Positions 17,177 through 24,581 of a DNA stretch of 38,053 nt are shown here, piece by piece. A program made the translations under genes and the position numbers. The first letter of the stretch is position 1. Each line of letters opens with the position of its first letter. Under the pieces are notes generated by a model. The model saw only the letters and a program-made list of their open reading frames with translations, did no database searches and was not told the origin of the DNA. This DNA comes from Blastopirellula marina DSM 3645 (GTDB taxonomy: Bacteria; Planctomycetota; Planctomycetia; Pirellulales; Pirellulaceae). Location of the stretch: NCBI RefSeq assembly GCF_000153105.1, contig NZ_CH672376.1, positions 354,558 to 392,610 of the forward strand. The letters are read 5' to 3'.

Positions 17177-18172
17177 ATGCCTTGCTTATTCTCCTTTCGG
17201 CTTGTTTTATCTCTTCTGCTGCTTGGTTGCGGCTCTGTCCTGCTGGCTGATCCGACGTTTACCGATCCCAAAGAAGCGGGCGCAGATTACGACGTCCAGG
17301 GCGAGTACCAGGGAGTCTTGGGACCTGACAAGGTGAAAATCGCCGCGCAGGTGATCGCCAAAGGGAAAGGCAAGTTTCACGCCGTTGGAATGCCAGGCGG
17401 ATTGCCAGGCGATGGGCTGAAACCAGACGAGAAGAAGCTGGAGGCCGATGGAGAGCGGGAAGGGGAGATGATCGTCTTCCGCCATACGACCGAGGATGGT
17501 GGGGAGGTTCGTGCGGAGATCAAGGACGGAATCATGTACGTCTACGGCGGCGACAATCAGCTGGTGATGGAGTTGTCCAAGGTCTTCCGCGAAAGCGAGA
17601 CGATCGGCGCCAAACCGCCAGCCGGCGCCGTCGTGTTGTTTGACGGCTCGAATCTCGACGCGTGGATGAACGCCAAGATGACCGAAGATGGTCTGATGGA
17701 GCAAGGCGCGACCAGCAAGCAGCTGTTTGATGACCACTCGATTCATATCGAATTCTTGTTGCCGTTCATGCCGGAAGATAGCGGCCAGGCACGCGGCAAC
17801 AGCGGCTTATATCTGCAAGGACGCTATGAAGTGCAGATGCTCGATTCGTTTGGTCTGTCAGGCGAGGACAACGAGTGCGGCGGTCTCTACACGCTGAAGA
17901 AGCCTGACGTCAACATGTGCTATCCGCCGCTGCGCTGGCAGACGTATGACATTGACTTCACTGCGGCGAAATATGAAGACGGGAAAGTCAAAACCCCGCC
18001 GCGAGTCACGGTCAAGCACAACGGCGTGCTGATTCATGACAAGGTTGAGCTGCCGGCCGACAAAAACACCCGAGCCGCTCCGGTGCAAGCGGGACCCGAG
18101 CCGGGGCCAGTCTATCTGCAGAATCACGGCAACCCGGTCCGCTATCGCAATATCTGGGTGAAGACCAAATAG
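17177..18172 (+). CDS. Secreted DUF1080 (3-keto-disaccharide hydrolase-like) protein
   Basis: About 331 residues from ATG 17177, chosen because a signal peptide begins there (FSFRLVLSLLLLGC); an open frame continues upstream to 16985 without signal-like sequence. LLLLGC could be a lipobox, or cleavage could follow VLLA. Residues of about 32-135 are a conserved N-terminal extension seen beside DUF1080 in planctomycetes (QGEYQGVLG, GKGKFHAVGMPGGLPGDG). Residues of about 140-331 are the concanavalin-like DUF1080 domain: VVLFDGSNLDAW, then GNSGLYLQGRYEVQMLDSFG, and a YRNIWVK C-terminal strand. The family includes 3-keto-glucoside hydrolases. It probably acts on carbohydrate outside the cytoplasm. 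The Asn-Ser-Gly and Tyr-Glu-Val-Gln core is intact. Confidence 0.88.
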   Translation: MPCLFSFRLVLSLLLLGCGSVLLADPTFTDPKEAGADYDVQGEYQGVLGPDKVKIAAQVIAKGKGKFHAVGMPGGLPGDGLKPDEKKLEADGEREGEMIVFRHTTEDGGEVRAEIKDGIMYVYGGDNQLVMELSKVFRESETIGAKPPAGAVVLFDGSNLDAWMNAKMTEDGLMEQGATSKQLFDDHSIHIEFLLPFMPEDSGQARGNSGLYLQGRYEVQMLDSFGLSGEDNECGGLYTLKKPDVNMCYPPLRWQTYDIDFTAAKYEDGKVKTPPRVTVKHNGVLIHDKVELPADKNTRAAPVQAGPEPGPVYLQNHGNPVRYRNIWVKTK

Positions 18173-18208
18173 CGGTCAATCGGCGTCGATGCGGGTAGAA
18201 TCAGCGGT

Positions 18209-18736
18209 ATGAAAACGGATGCCGATCAAAACCCGTTCGCTTCGCCGCGGGCCGCTCAAGCAGATCGTGATACGCCGCTGCAAATCGAAGGCGCGACGCC
18301 GTTGGACGTGCGCGGGTTTTGCTATGCCTGCGGCGCGCCAGGCGACCAAGACTTTCAGCAGTCGTTCTATTGGGGACGGCTGCTGGTCGACTACTCGCTT
18401 TGCCAAAATTGCCTTTGGCGCCGGCCCTGGCAACGCGCTTCGTTGCTAGTGAACGGTTCGCTGACGATCGCGGGGTTCTTGATCGCCGGGTATGCGGTGA
18501 TTCTCGTCCGTTTGATCCTGGGAGACTGGAGTAATGATTTCGCCAGACTGCTCGCGTCGCTAGGAATCGTGGTCGCGATCGCCACCGGATTTCTGGTGCT
18601 TGCGAATATCGTGCTCCGGCTGTTCGCAGTCTTCCATTGGTATCCGACCAGTGTCGGCCGCGGGGTTTATCGGCTTACATCGCTGAACCGGAATTTCGCC
18701 GAGAACTATTTTCGGCGGTTGGCGGAGGAAGAATGA
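18209..18736 (+). CDS. NPFASP-motif zinc-ribbon membrane protein 1
   Basis: 175 residues. The N-terminus carries NPFASP at residues 8-13, a short motif common at the start of planctomycete membrane proteins. Cys38-x2-Cys41 and Cys65-x2-Cys68 can form a zinc ribbon. Two hydrophobic helices follow at about 78-102 and 110-140, then a basic C-terminus. No Shine-Dalgarno precedes ATG 18209; TAGAAT lies 8 nt upstream at 18196-18201 and could be a -10 box of a nearly leaderless transcript, which is speculation. The gene overlaps the next by 4 nt (ATGA). It is related in layout, less in sequence, to the two following genes. Function unknown. Confidence 0.75.
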   Translation: MKTDADQNPFASPRAAQADRDTPLQIEGATPLDVRGFCYACGAPGDQDFQQSFYWGRLLVDYSLCQNCLWRRPWQRASLLVNGSLTIAGFLIAGYAVILVRLILGDWSNDFARLLASLGIVVAIATGFLVLANIVLRLFAVFHWYPTSVGRGVYRLTSLNRNFAENYFRRLAEEE

Positions 18737-19326
18737 CCGAGCCGCCAGAAAATCCGTTCGCTTCACCTGGCGTCGATCAAACCTTTGAGTATGCTCCCGA
18801 CGCAGAGTCTGCGCATAACGCCCGGTTTACGATTGAAATGGGAAAGATTGTCGGAGACTCGCCGCTGGCATTGCCGATGGTTTGCTTGCACTGCGCGGCC
18901 AATATCAAAGAAAACTTGGGCGAACGGATGATCGACAGTTTTGAGCGTCCAACATTGCGAAAGAATGAACAAGAGGGACCGCTATCCGTCTCTTATTCGA
19001 TTTGTCCAGAATGTGGGGAGAAAGCAGAGATTTGGCAGCGTCGACGTGGAATCGCCCTTTGTGTCCTCGTATGTCTTTTGATCGCTGGACCGGTGTCCCT
19101 TGGTCTGCTGTTCGCGGTTTTCTATTCGCCCGCTGGTCTCGACCGCGCGGCTTTAATATTCGCCTTCGTCTTTATCTTTATCTTTATTGTTGACGTCGGC
19201 GGAATTTATGGTGTCGCCTATTGCGAAGCGAAGGCGCCAAATCGACTTGCCTTGGCCAGGGCCGTTGGATATACAATGATGCTCTCTGGCGCAGGCAGAA
19301 AATTTGTCGAACGATTTCAAGAATGA
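18733..19326 (+). CDS. NPFASP-motif zinc-ribbon membrane protein 2
   Basis: 197 residues from ATG 18733, which overlaps the previous stop in ATGA and follows GGAGGAAG. NPFASP lies at residues 7-12. Then come IVGDSPLALPMVCLHC (Cys51/Cys54) and SVSYSICPECGE (Cys91/Cys94), forming a probable zinc ribbon, then WQRRRG and two hydrophobic helices at about 107-130 and 138-162. The C-terminal block VAYCEAKAPNRLALA...LSGAGRKFVERF is shared with the next gene. Clearly a tandem paralogue of that gene. Probably an inner-membrane protein with its N-terminus in the cytoplasm by the positive-inside rule. Function unknown. Confidence 0.78.
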   Translation: MTEPPENPFASPGVDQTFEYAPDAESAHNARFTIEMGKIVGDSPLALPMVCLHCAANIKENLGERMIDSFERPTLRKNEQEGPLSVSYSICPECGEKAEIWQRRRGIALCVLVCLLIAGPVSLGLLFAVFYSPAGLDRAALIFAFVFIFIFIVDVGGIYGVAYCEAKAPNRLALARAVGYTMMLSGAGRKFVERFQE

Positions 19327-19354
19327 TCGACGATTGTTACCTCGGGAACATCAA

Positions 19355-19942
19355 GTGAACCAACCGCCTGAAAACCCGTATGCTTCGCCGGGTGTCGATG
19401 AGATCTTTGAGGGGGAACCGATCCTCGAAGCGGAAGTCGTATGGAACGAAGAGTTTTCTTTGCGTGTGGGGAATATCGTCGGTGATTCTCCGCTGTCGTT
19501 GCCCGATGTCTGTTTGTACTGCGCCGCTGATATCGTCGACGATCTGGGAATCCGACAGAATAATCATTTCCATCGACTTCGGTTACTGGAAGCGGAGAGC
19601 CCCGTTTCGATGAACGTTTCCTATTCGGTCTGCGCGAAGTGCATCGAAGCTGCTCAGTCGTGGCGTCGCCGGCGTGGCAAATCGCTCTATTTCATTTTGG
19701 CGGCATTCGTGGGCGGAACCATTTCTTTTGCAGGCATGGTCACCCTTTCGGAAGCGGATCATCGTCCCAATAGCCTATTCACAGGGCTGTTCGGAATATT
19801 TGCGACAGCAGGGGTCGGCGGATTTTTCCGCGTCGCCTATTGCGAATCGCAATTGCCCAAAGGTCTCGCCTTGCAGAAGTTTGCTGGCAATACGATGACT
19901 CTCGCTGGCGCAGGCTGGAAATTTATTCAGCGTTTTCGTTGA
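19355..19942 (+). CDS. NPYASP-motif zinc-ribbon membrane protein 3
   Basis: 195 residues from GTG 19355, chosen because the N-terminus NQPPENPYASPGVDE then aligns with that of the preceding paralogue and GGGA lies 7 nt upstream; the frame opens earlier, at TTG 19304. Cys53/Cys56 in IVGDSPLSLPDVCLYC and Cys93/Cys96 in NVSYSVCAKC repeat the paired-Cys layout, followed by WRRRRG, two hydrophobic helices, and VAYCESQLPKGLALQ...LAGAGWKFIQRF. It arose by tandem duplication with gene 2. No function is known. Confidence 0.78.
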   Translation: MNQPPENPYASPGVDEIFEGEPILEAEVVWNEEFSLRVGNIVGDSPLSLPDVCLYCAADIVDDLGIRQNNHFHRLRLLEAESPVSMNVSYSVCAKCIEAAQSWRRRRGKSLYFILAAFVGGTISFAGMVTLSEADHRPNSLFTGLFGIFATAGVGGFFRVAYCESQLPKGLALQKFAGNTMTLAGAGWKFIQRFR

Positions 19943-20030
19943 GTCTCCTCTGCCGATAAGCAGCAGAACCCGAACGCGTTACAATTCAGTTGGAGTGGGG
20001 CGACGCAACCAACAACAGTAGAGCAATCCA

Positions 20031-20834
20031 ATGCAAGGCGAACGAATACCAATCGGCGAAGTAACCTTAAACGTCGTCATCCGCGGCGAAGGAGAGCCGG
20101 TCCTCTTGGCGCATGGGTTTCCCCTGGATCATTCGATGTGGGAAGCGCAGATCAACGTGTTGGCGGCCGAAGGGTATCAGGTGATTGCGCCCGACCTGCG
20201 TGGATTTGGAGAGAGTGATCCGGCGACCGACAAAACGACGATGGCCCAGTTTGCCGACGATCTTTCGCGCCTGCTGGCCAAGTTGAACGTAACGCAGCCG
20301 GTCACCTTCTGCGGGCTCTCGATGGGAGGCTACATCGCGTGGCAGTTCTTTCAGCGGCACCGCACGCGGCTCGCGCGGTTGATCCTGTGCGACACGCGGG
20401 CCAATGACGATGACGAGAAAGTCGCGCGCGGCCGCCTGGTGATGGCGGCCGAAGTCGAACGGTTCGGCGTTGCAAAAGTTCCCAGCACGATGGTTCCCAA
20501 ACTCCTCTCACCGATCTCCTTTGAGAAGAACGCCGCCGTCGTGCAGTCGCTCGAAGCGATGATCCTCCGGCAAGATCCCGCAGGCGTCGCCGCCGCGCAG
20601 CGCGGCATGGCTGAAAGGGAGAATGTGGTCCATCTGTTGCCAACGATTGACGTGCCGACGCTGGTGATTTGTGGCGAAGCTGACTCGATCACGCCGCCTG
20701 ACGTGATGCAAGAGATCGCCGCCGCGATCGCGGACTCCCAATATGTCGAAATCGCCGGCGCCGGGCACATGGCGCCGATGGAGCGTTCGGTCGAAGTGAA
20801 TACTGCGATTCTTAACTTCTTGAAGACGAGTTAA
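20031..20834 (+). CDS. Alpha/beta-fold hydrolase
   Basis: 267 residues, cytosolic. A standard alpha/beta hydrolase: oxyanion-region HGFPLDHSMW (28-37), DLRGFGESD (55-63), nucleophile elbow GLSMGG with Ser97, acid Asp218 in CGEADSITP and base His246 in GAGHMAPME. The catalytic triad is complete. It belongs near the 3-oxoadipate enol-lactonase/esterase group, but the substrate is not determinable. The start is ATG 20031; no strong ribosome site is visible. Its TAA stop shares bases with the stop of ptsI on the other strand (TTAA at 20831-20834), so the two convergent genes overlap by 4 bp. Confidence 0.88.
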   Translation: MQGERIPIGEVTLNVVIRGEGEPVLLAHGFPLDHSMWEAQINVLAAEGYQVIAPDLRGFGESDPATDKTTMAQFADDLSRLLAKLNVTQPVTFCGLSMGGYIAWQFFQRHRTRLARLILCDTRANDDDEKVARGRLVMAAEVERFGVAKVPSTMVPKLLSPISFEKNAAVVQSLEAMILRQDPAGVAAAQRGMAERENVVHLLPTIDVPTLVICGEADSITPPDVMQEIAAAIADSQYVEIAGAGHMAPMERSVEVNTAILNFLKTS

Positions 20835-22627
20835 CCATCCGTATCGAGCTTCGCAATATCGGGCGAGATCTCTTCCAACTCCATTCGCAAAAATCGCTTC
20901 ACTTGGTTGGTCGTCTTCATTTGCAGCGCGCGAGCCAATAGCGACTCGGCTCGTTCGATGGTGATTTGCGAAGCGAGTTGTTTGATCGTCGGCACAAACG
21001 CAGGGCTCATGCTAAAGCTGCGCAGTCCCATTCCCAGCAGCAGGATGAACGCACGCGGTTGGCCCGCCATCTCGCCGCAAAGGGTGACGGGAACGCGGGC
21101 CATGTTGCAGGCGCGGATGACATCGTTCAGCGTATGCACCACCGCCGGAGCGAGCGGTTGGCAAAGGTTGCTGACCTTCGGGTTATCACGATCGGCGGCC
21201 ATCAGGTATTGGACCAGGTCGTTGGAGCCGATCGAAACGAAGTCGACCAGATCGAGCATCGAACGGATCACGACCGCGGCGGCGGGAACTTCGAGCATCA
21301 TTCCAACTTTGACGTCGGCGAACGGTTTTTTCTCTTCGATCAGTCGGCGTTGGGCGCGGCGCACGAAGCTGCGAATTTTGCGTAGTTCCTCGACCGTCGT
21401 GATCATGGGGAACATCATGCGGACTTCGCTCCCTTCGATGCCGACCCCGGATTGCAGGATCGCCCGAATTTGCGACATGAAGAACTCGGGGTGTTCAAAC
21501 GAAAGCCGCACGCTGCGCCAGCCCATAAAAGGGTTCGCTTCGTTGTGGTTATGCCCTAAGTAGGCGACCGTCTTGTCGCCGCCGATGTCGAGCGTACGAA
21601 TCGTCACGGTGCGGTTAGGGCTGGCGTTGATCACCTGGCGATAGATGCCGATCTGCTCCGCTTCGTCCGGAACATTTTCGTGCGTCAGGTAGAGGTATTC
21701 GGTTCGATAGAGTCCGACTCCGCCGGCGCCCATCGCCGAGGCCGCCGCGGCGTCTTGGACGTTGTTGATGTTGGCCATCAACTCAATATCTTGCCCACAA
21801 GCGGTGCAAGCCGGCAAATCGCGATTCGCGGCCAGCTGATCCTTCAGGTCAAAAAACTCGCGCTCCAGCTTGCGATAAGCCGACAGCTCTTCCGCTTCGG
21901 GATTGATGACGACAATCCCTTCGCGGCCGTTGACGACGATCGTGTCGCCCGTTTTTACTCGAGCTGCGATTCCCGGCACGCCAGAGACCGCCGGAATGCC
22001 GCGACTACGCGCGATGATCGCAGCATGGCTCGTCTGACTGCCGCGCTCGGTCACGATCCCATGAACGTCGGCGTCTCCCAGCGCGACCGCTTGCGAGGGG
22101 AGCAACTCGTCCGCGACGACGATCAGCGGCCCCTTTAAACAGCCATCCCCCCCATCGGGATCGTTGAGGACATCGGTCAGATAGGCGCTAAGGCGAATAA
22201 TGACATCGCGAATGTCATTCAGTCGCTCCTGCAGGTAGGGATCGCCCATCCGGGAAAACAGGAGCGTGTATTCATCGAGGAGTCGATGAAGCGCGCCTTG
22301 GGCCGTCATTCGCTCGTCGACGATCCAATGGCGGATTTTGTTGGTGAAGGCCGGATCACGCAGAATCGTGCGATGAGCGGCGAAAATCGCCGCTTCGTCT
22401 TTGCCGACCTGGCTTTCCACCTTCGACTGCAAAGCGCTCAGATCCGAGGAAGTTTGGTCTCTAGCGGTCTCGTAGCGAGCGAGTTCCTGCGTGATCTCGT
22501 GGGGTTCTAATTTCGTCTTTTCGGGATTCACGAAAATTTCGAGAATGCAGTAGGCGGTGCCGACGGCGACTCCGGGGGAGACTGCTATCCCCTTATGTAG
22601 GTCTGACACGGTCGAAAAGTCCGCCAT
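20831..22627 (-). CDS. ptsI: Phosphoenolpyruvate-protein phosphotransferase (PTS enzyme I)
   Basis: 598 residues, about the usual enzyme I length. The N-terminal swivel/His domain holds GSQTSHAAIIARSRGIPAV with phospho-acceptor His201. The PEP-binding TIM barrel contains GGVGLYRTEYLYL, TLDIGGDK, NPFMGWRSVR, VGMMLEVPAA, DFVSIGSNDLVQY and the catalytic Cys517 in VTLCGEMAGQP. All key residues are present, so it should transfer phosphate from PEP to HPr. Neither an HPr gene nor a PTS permease gene is in the window, consistent with a reduced, possibly regulatory PTS. It is transcribed divergently from the fatty-acid-like operon across about 250 bp and has its own candidate promoter. Confidence 0.95.
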   Translation of the reverse strand: MADFSTVSDLHKGIAVSPGVAVGTAYCILEIFVNPEKTKLEPHEITQELARYETARDQTSSDLSALQSKVESQVGKDEAAIFAAHRTILRDPAFTNKIRHWIVDERMTAQGALHRLLDEYTLLFSRMGDPYLQERLNDIRDVIIRLSAYLTDVLNDPDGGDGCLKGPLIVVADELLPSQAVALGDADVHGIVTERGSQTSHAAIIARSRGIPAVSGVPGIAARVKTGDTIVVNGREGIVVINPEAEELSAYRKLEREFFDLKDQLAANRDLPACTACGQDIELMANINNVQDAAAASAMGAGGVGLYRTEYLYLTHENVPDEAEQIGIYRQVINASPNRTVTIRTLDIGGDKTVAYLGHNHNEANPFMGWRSVRLSFEHPEFFMSQIRAILQSGVGIEGSEVRMMFPMITTVEELRKIRSFVRRAQRRLIEEKKPFADVKVGMMLEVPAAAVVIRSMLDLVDFVSIGSNDLVQYLMAADRDNPKVSNLCQPLAPAVVHTLNDVIRACNMARVPVTLCGEMAGQPRAFILLLGMGLRSFSMSPAFVPTIKQLASQITIERAESLLARALQMKTTNQVKRFLRMELEEISPDIAKLDTDG

Positions 22628-22662
22628 TAACGTGGGATTTGGAAGCGATACATCCGCTCGCG

Positions 22663-22668
22663 ATTATA
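22663..22668 (-). promoter_or_regulatory. Consensus -10 box for ptsI
   Basis: TATAAT read on the minus strand (22668-22663) lies 35 bp upstream of the ptsI ATG and would give a leader of about 29 nt. The -35 region at 17 nt spacing (GTATGT) is poor, so the promoter may need an activator or another sigma factor. Confidence 0.4.
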
Positions 22669-22783
22669 GTAGGGATTCGATCGGGACATACCCTCGGTCC
22701 ACATTTTCCCGTCTGTTGATACGCAGCGAATTGGAGTAAAGTTTGCATAGCCGCGAACTGCTAAATGGCGCTCTTTAACCAGC

Positions 22784-22812
22784 TTGTGACGTTTTTTCAG
22801 CGTGGCTATACT
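22784..22812 (+). promoter_or_regulatory. Sigma70-type promoter of the FabZ-ACP-FabZ-KAS operon
   Basis: TTGTGA (22784-22789) and TATACT (22807-22812) are separated by exactly 17 nt. The -10 matches consensus at five of six positions and the -35 at four. The predicted start site is near 22819, leaving a leader of about 57 nt before ATG 22876. Confidence 0.55.
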
Positions 22813-22832
22813 AGTGAGCTTTGACTTTGGGA

Positions 22833-22848
22833 CCTAGTTAGCACTAGG
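22833..22848. promoter_or_regulatory. Palindrome in the operon leader, candidate operator
   Basis: CCTAGT-TAGC-ACTAGG is a perfect 6-bp inverted repeat with a 4-nt centre. It lies about 15-30 bp downstream of the predicted transcription start, a position where a bound repressor would block elongation. A further ACTAGT palindrome overlaps the -10 box at 22810-22815, so three CTAG tetramers fall within 40 bp. Confidence 0.4.
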
Positions 22849-22875
22849 GATTAAGTAGGATTTTGGGACGCCGGC

Positions 22876-23352
22876 ATGCGATTCACCCTGATTGATCGAA
22901 TTACCGATCTGGTTCCGGGGGAGCGAATTATGGCGACCAAATGCCTATCGCTCGCCGAAGAATATTTACAGGATCACTTTCCCAAGTTCCCGGTTATGCC
23001 GGGCGTATTGATGCTGGAAGCGATGACGCAGACCAGCGCTTGGCTGATCCGTGCTTCCGAGGATTTCGCGCATAGCGTCGTTATTCTCCACGAAGCGCGG
23101 AACGTCAAATACGCCGACTTTGTCGAACCGGGGGAAGTGCTGACGGTTACCGCCGATTGGGTCAAGCAAGAAGGAAGCTTGACCTCGCTGAAGGTAAAAG
23201 GGACCGTGGCCGGTAACATGGCGGTCAGCGCGAAATTGGTGCTGAAGCGCTATAACGTGGGGGGGGACGAGTTGACTCCCACCGATCGGTTTGCAATCAG
23301 CAAGTTAAAAGAAGTTTTCAATTTACTGTATCCTGAAGGCGGCCGCGCTTAG
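22876..23352 (+). CDS. FabZ-like 3-hydroxyacyl-ACP dehydratase, copy 1
   Basis: 158 residues, a single hot-dog fold. The FabZ signature is clear: DHFPKFPVMPGVLMLEAMTQT (split here as DHFPKFPVMPG and VLMLEAM) with catalytic His34 and Glu48. Further on come VKYADFVEPGEVLTV and a C-terminal strand, as in FabZ. It would dehydrate 3-hydroxyacyl-ACP to trans-2-enoyl-ACP in the cytosol. ATG 22876 is first in a four-gene plus-strand unit. The short active-site helix and a 25-residue C-terminal extension differ from housekeeping FabZ, so this is probably a specialised paralogue. It could also be a non-catalytic partner of copy 2, although its active-site residues are intact. Confidence 0.88.
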   Translation: MRFTLIDRITDLVPGERIMATKCLSLAEEYLQDHFPKFPVMPGVLMLEAMTQTSAWLIRASEDFAHSVVILHEARNVKYADFVEPGEVLTVTADWVKQEGSLTSLKVKGTVAGNMAVSAKLVLKRYNVGGDELTPTDRFAISKLKEVFNLLYPEGGRA

Positions 23353-23391
23353 CCGGCTTGCTTAAGAAAGCCGCGGTGCGGCAAGCGACAA

Positions 23392-23412
23392 TCTCACCCA
23401 CCTTGGGTGAGA
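23392..23412 (+). other. Intercistronic hairpin before the ACP gene
   Basis: TCTCACCC (23392-23399) pairs perfectly with GGGTGAGA (23405-23412) around a 5-nt loop. A weaker GCTTGC/GCAAGC pair (23356-23361 and 23381-23386) precedes it. No T-run follows. The position, between the first dehydratase and the ACP gene and about 40 nt before the ACP start, suits an RNA processing or stability element that raises ACP expression relative to its neighbours. Confidence 0.45.
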
Positions 23413-23453
23413 AGCCATCTATTTCCTGGTTCAGCTTTGGAGAACGCATTCAG

Positions 23454-23840
23454 ATGCCGACGGAACAAGAAGTCTTCGAGAAGGTTCGCGAGGCCTTAGT
23501 CGACGCCCTAGGAGTTGACGAAGATGAAGTAACTCCGGAAGCGACGATGGTCGGCGACCTCGGCGCGGAATCCATTGACTTCCTCGATATCGTCTTCCGA
23601 CTGGAGAAGGCCTTTGGCATCGAGATTCCTCGGGCGGAATTGTTCCCCGAAGATATCTTGACGAACGCCGAATACGTCAATGACGGAAAAGTCACTCCCG
23701 AGGGACTTTCTGAACTGAAAAAGCGGATGGCCTTTGCCGACCTGTCGAAGTTTGAACAAAACCCGCAGGTATCGGAATTCGGTAATTTGCTGACGGTGAA
23801 CGACATGTGCAAATATGTCGAGAGCAAGTTGGCGGCGTAA
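23454..23840 (+). CDS. Long acyl carrier protein
   Basis: 128 residues from ATG 23454 (GGAGA upstream at about 23439). The phosphopantetheine site is Ser40 in GDLGAESIDFLDIVFRLE, the ACP DSL motif with Glu for Asp. Acidic helices before and after are as in ACPs. Normal ACPs are about 75-80 residues. Here some 35-40 extra residues (about 75-112, including VTPEGLSELKKRMAFADLSKFEQ) lie between the IEIP helix and the final TVNDMCKYVESKL helix. The extra segment could give partner specificity. It sits between two FabZ-like genes and upstream of a KAS gene, so it is very likely the dedicated carrier for this pathway. Confidence 0.9.
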   Translation: MPTEQEVFEKVREALVDALGVDEDEVTPEATMVGDLGAESIDFLDIVFRLEKAFGIEIPRAELFPEDILTNAEYVNDGKVTPEGLSELKKRMAFADLSKFEQNPQVSEFGNLLTVNDMCKYVESKLAA

Positions 23841-23911
23841 CGAGTCGTTGATCTTTGTGCTGATTGCAATCGGCGATCAGCGCGAAGGTCCGCTTGGAAG
23901 GGATCAGGGGA

Positions 23912-24448
23912 ATGCGTTGGTATTGGGTTGATCAGTTCCTCGAATTCGAGAGCGGAAAATCGGCCAAATCGATCAAATCGATTTCGCTCGCCGAAGAACA
24001 TCTGCATGACCACTTCCAAGGCATTCCCATCATGCCCCACTCGTTGGTCATTGAGGGGATCGCCCAAACCGGCGGACTTCTAGTCGCCCAATATTACGAT
24101 TTTCGAGAACGCGTCATTCTGGCGAAAGTATCGAAGGCAATCTTCCATTTTGCCGCGGTGCCCGGCACCCAACTGATTTACTCGGTCGAAGCGCACGATA
24201 TCCGCGAAGATGGCGCCTATATCTCGGCGACCAGTCATTGTGGAGAGCGATTGCACGCCGAGGTCGAATTGTTCTTTGCTCATCTGGACGAGCATGACAA
24301 TGACCGGCAACTGTTCGATACCGCTGATTTTCTGCAGTTGCTGCGAATTTATCGGCTCTTCGACATCGGAAAGAATGCCGACGGGTCGCCGATCCAGCCG
24401 CCGCAATACATGCTCGATGCGGAAGCGGCGGCATTGGGCCAAAATTAA
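23912..24448 (+). CDS. FabZ/FabA-like hot-dog dehydratase, copy 2
   Basis: 178 residues from ATG 23912 (GGAAGG about 10 nt upstream). SISLAEEHLHDHFQGIPIMPH then SLVIEGIAQTGG parallels copy 1 residue for residue, with His34 and Glu48 at identical positions. The Gly of the MPG motif is replaced by His (MPHSL). A C-terminal extension of about 45 residues (LLRIYRLFDIG...PPQYMLDAEAAALG) is not found in standard FabZ. Copies 1 and 2 probably arose by duplication and may form a heterodimer or act on different chain intermediates. It could act as a dehydratase, an isomerase or a structural subunit; the sequence does not decide. Confidence 0.85.
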   Translation: MRWYWVDQFLEFESGKSAKSIKSISLAEEHLHDHFQGIPIMPHSLVIEGIAQTGGLLVAQYYDFRERVILAKVSKAIFHFAAVPGTQLIYSVEAHDIREDGAYISATSHCGERLHAEVELFFAHLDEHDNDRQLFDTADFLQLLRIYRLFDIGKNADGSPIQPPQYMLDAEAAALGQN

Positions 24449-24581
24449 CCGCGCGCTGGATGCTCGATCGGACCGATAATATCAAAGATAGAGCGGACTG
24501 GCCGGTATCGTTTGCCGGCTTGTCTGCGTCTAATAATCGGTAATGTTCGCTTAGTTTCTCTTGTTTGGAGCTCCAGTCGTC

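Noticed and set aside
19980-19985. TACAAT as a promoter for the alpha/beta hydrolase
   Set aside because: The -35 at normal spacing matches poorly (three of six), so it was not listed as a feature.
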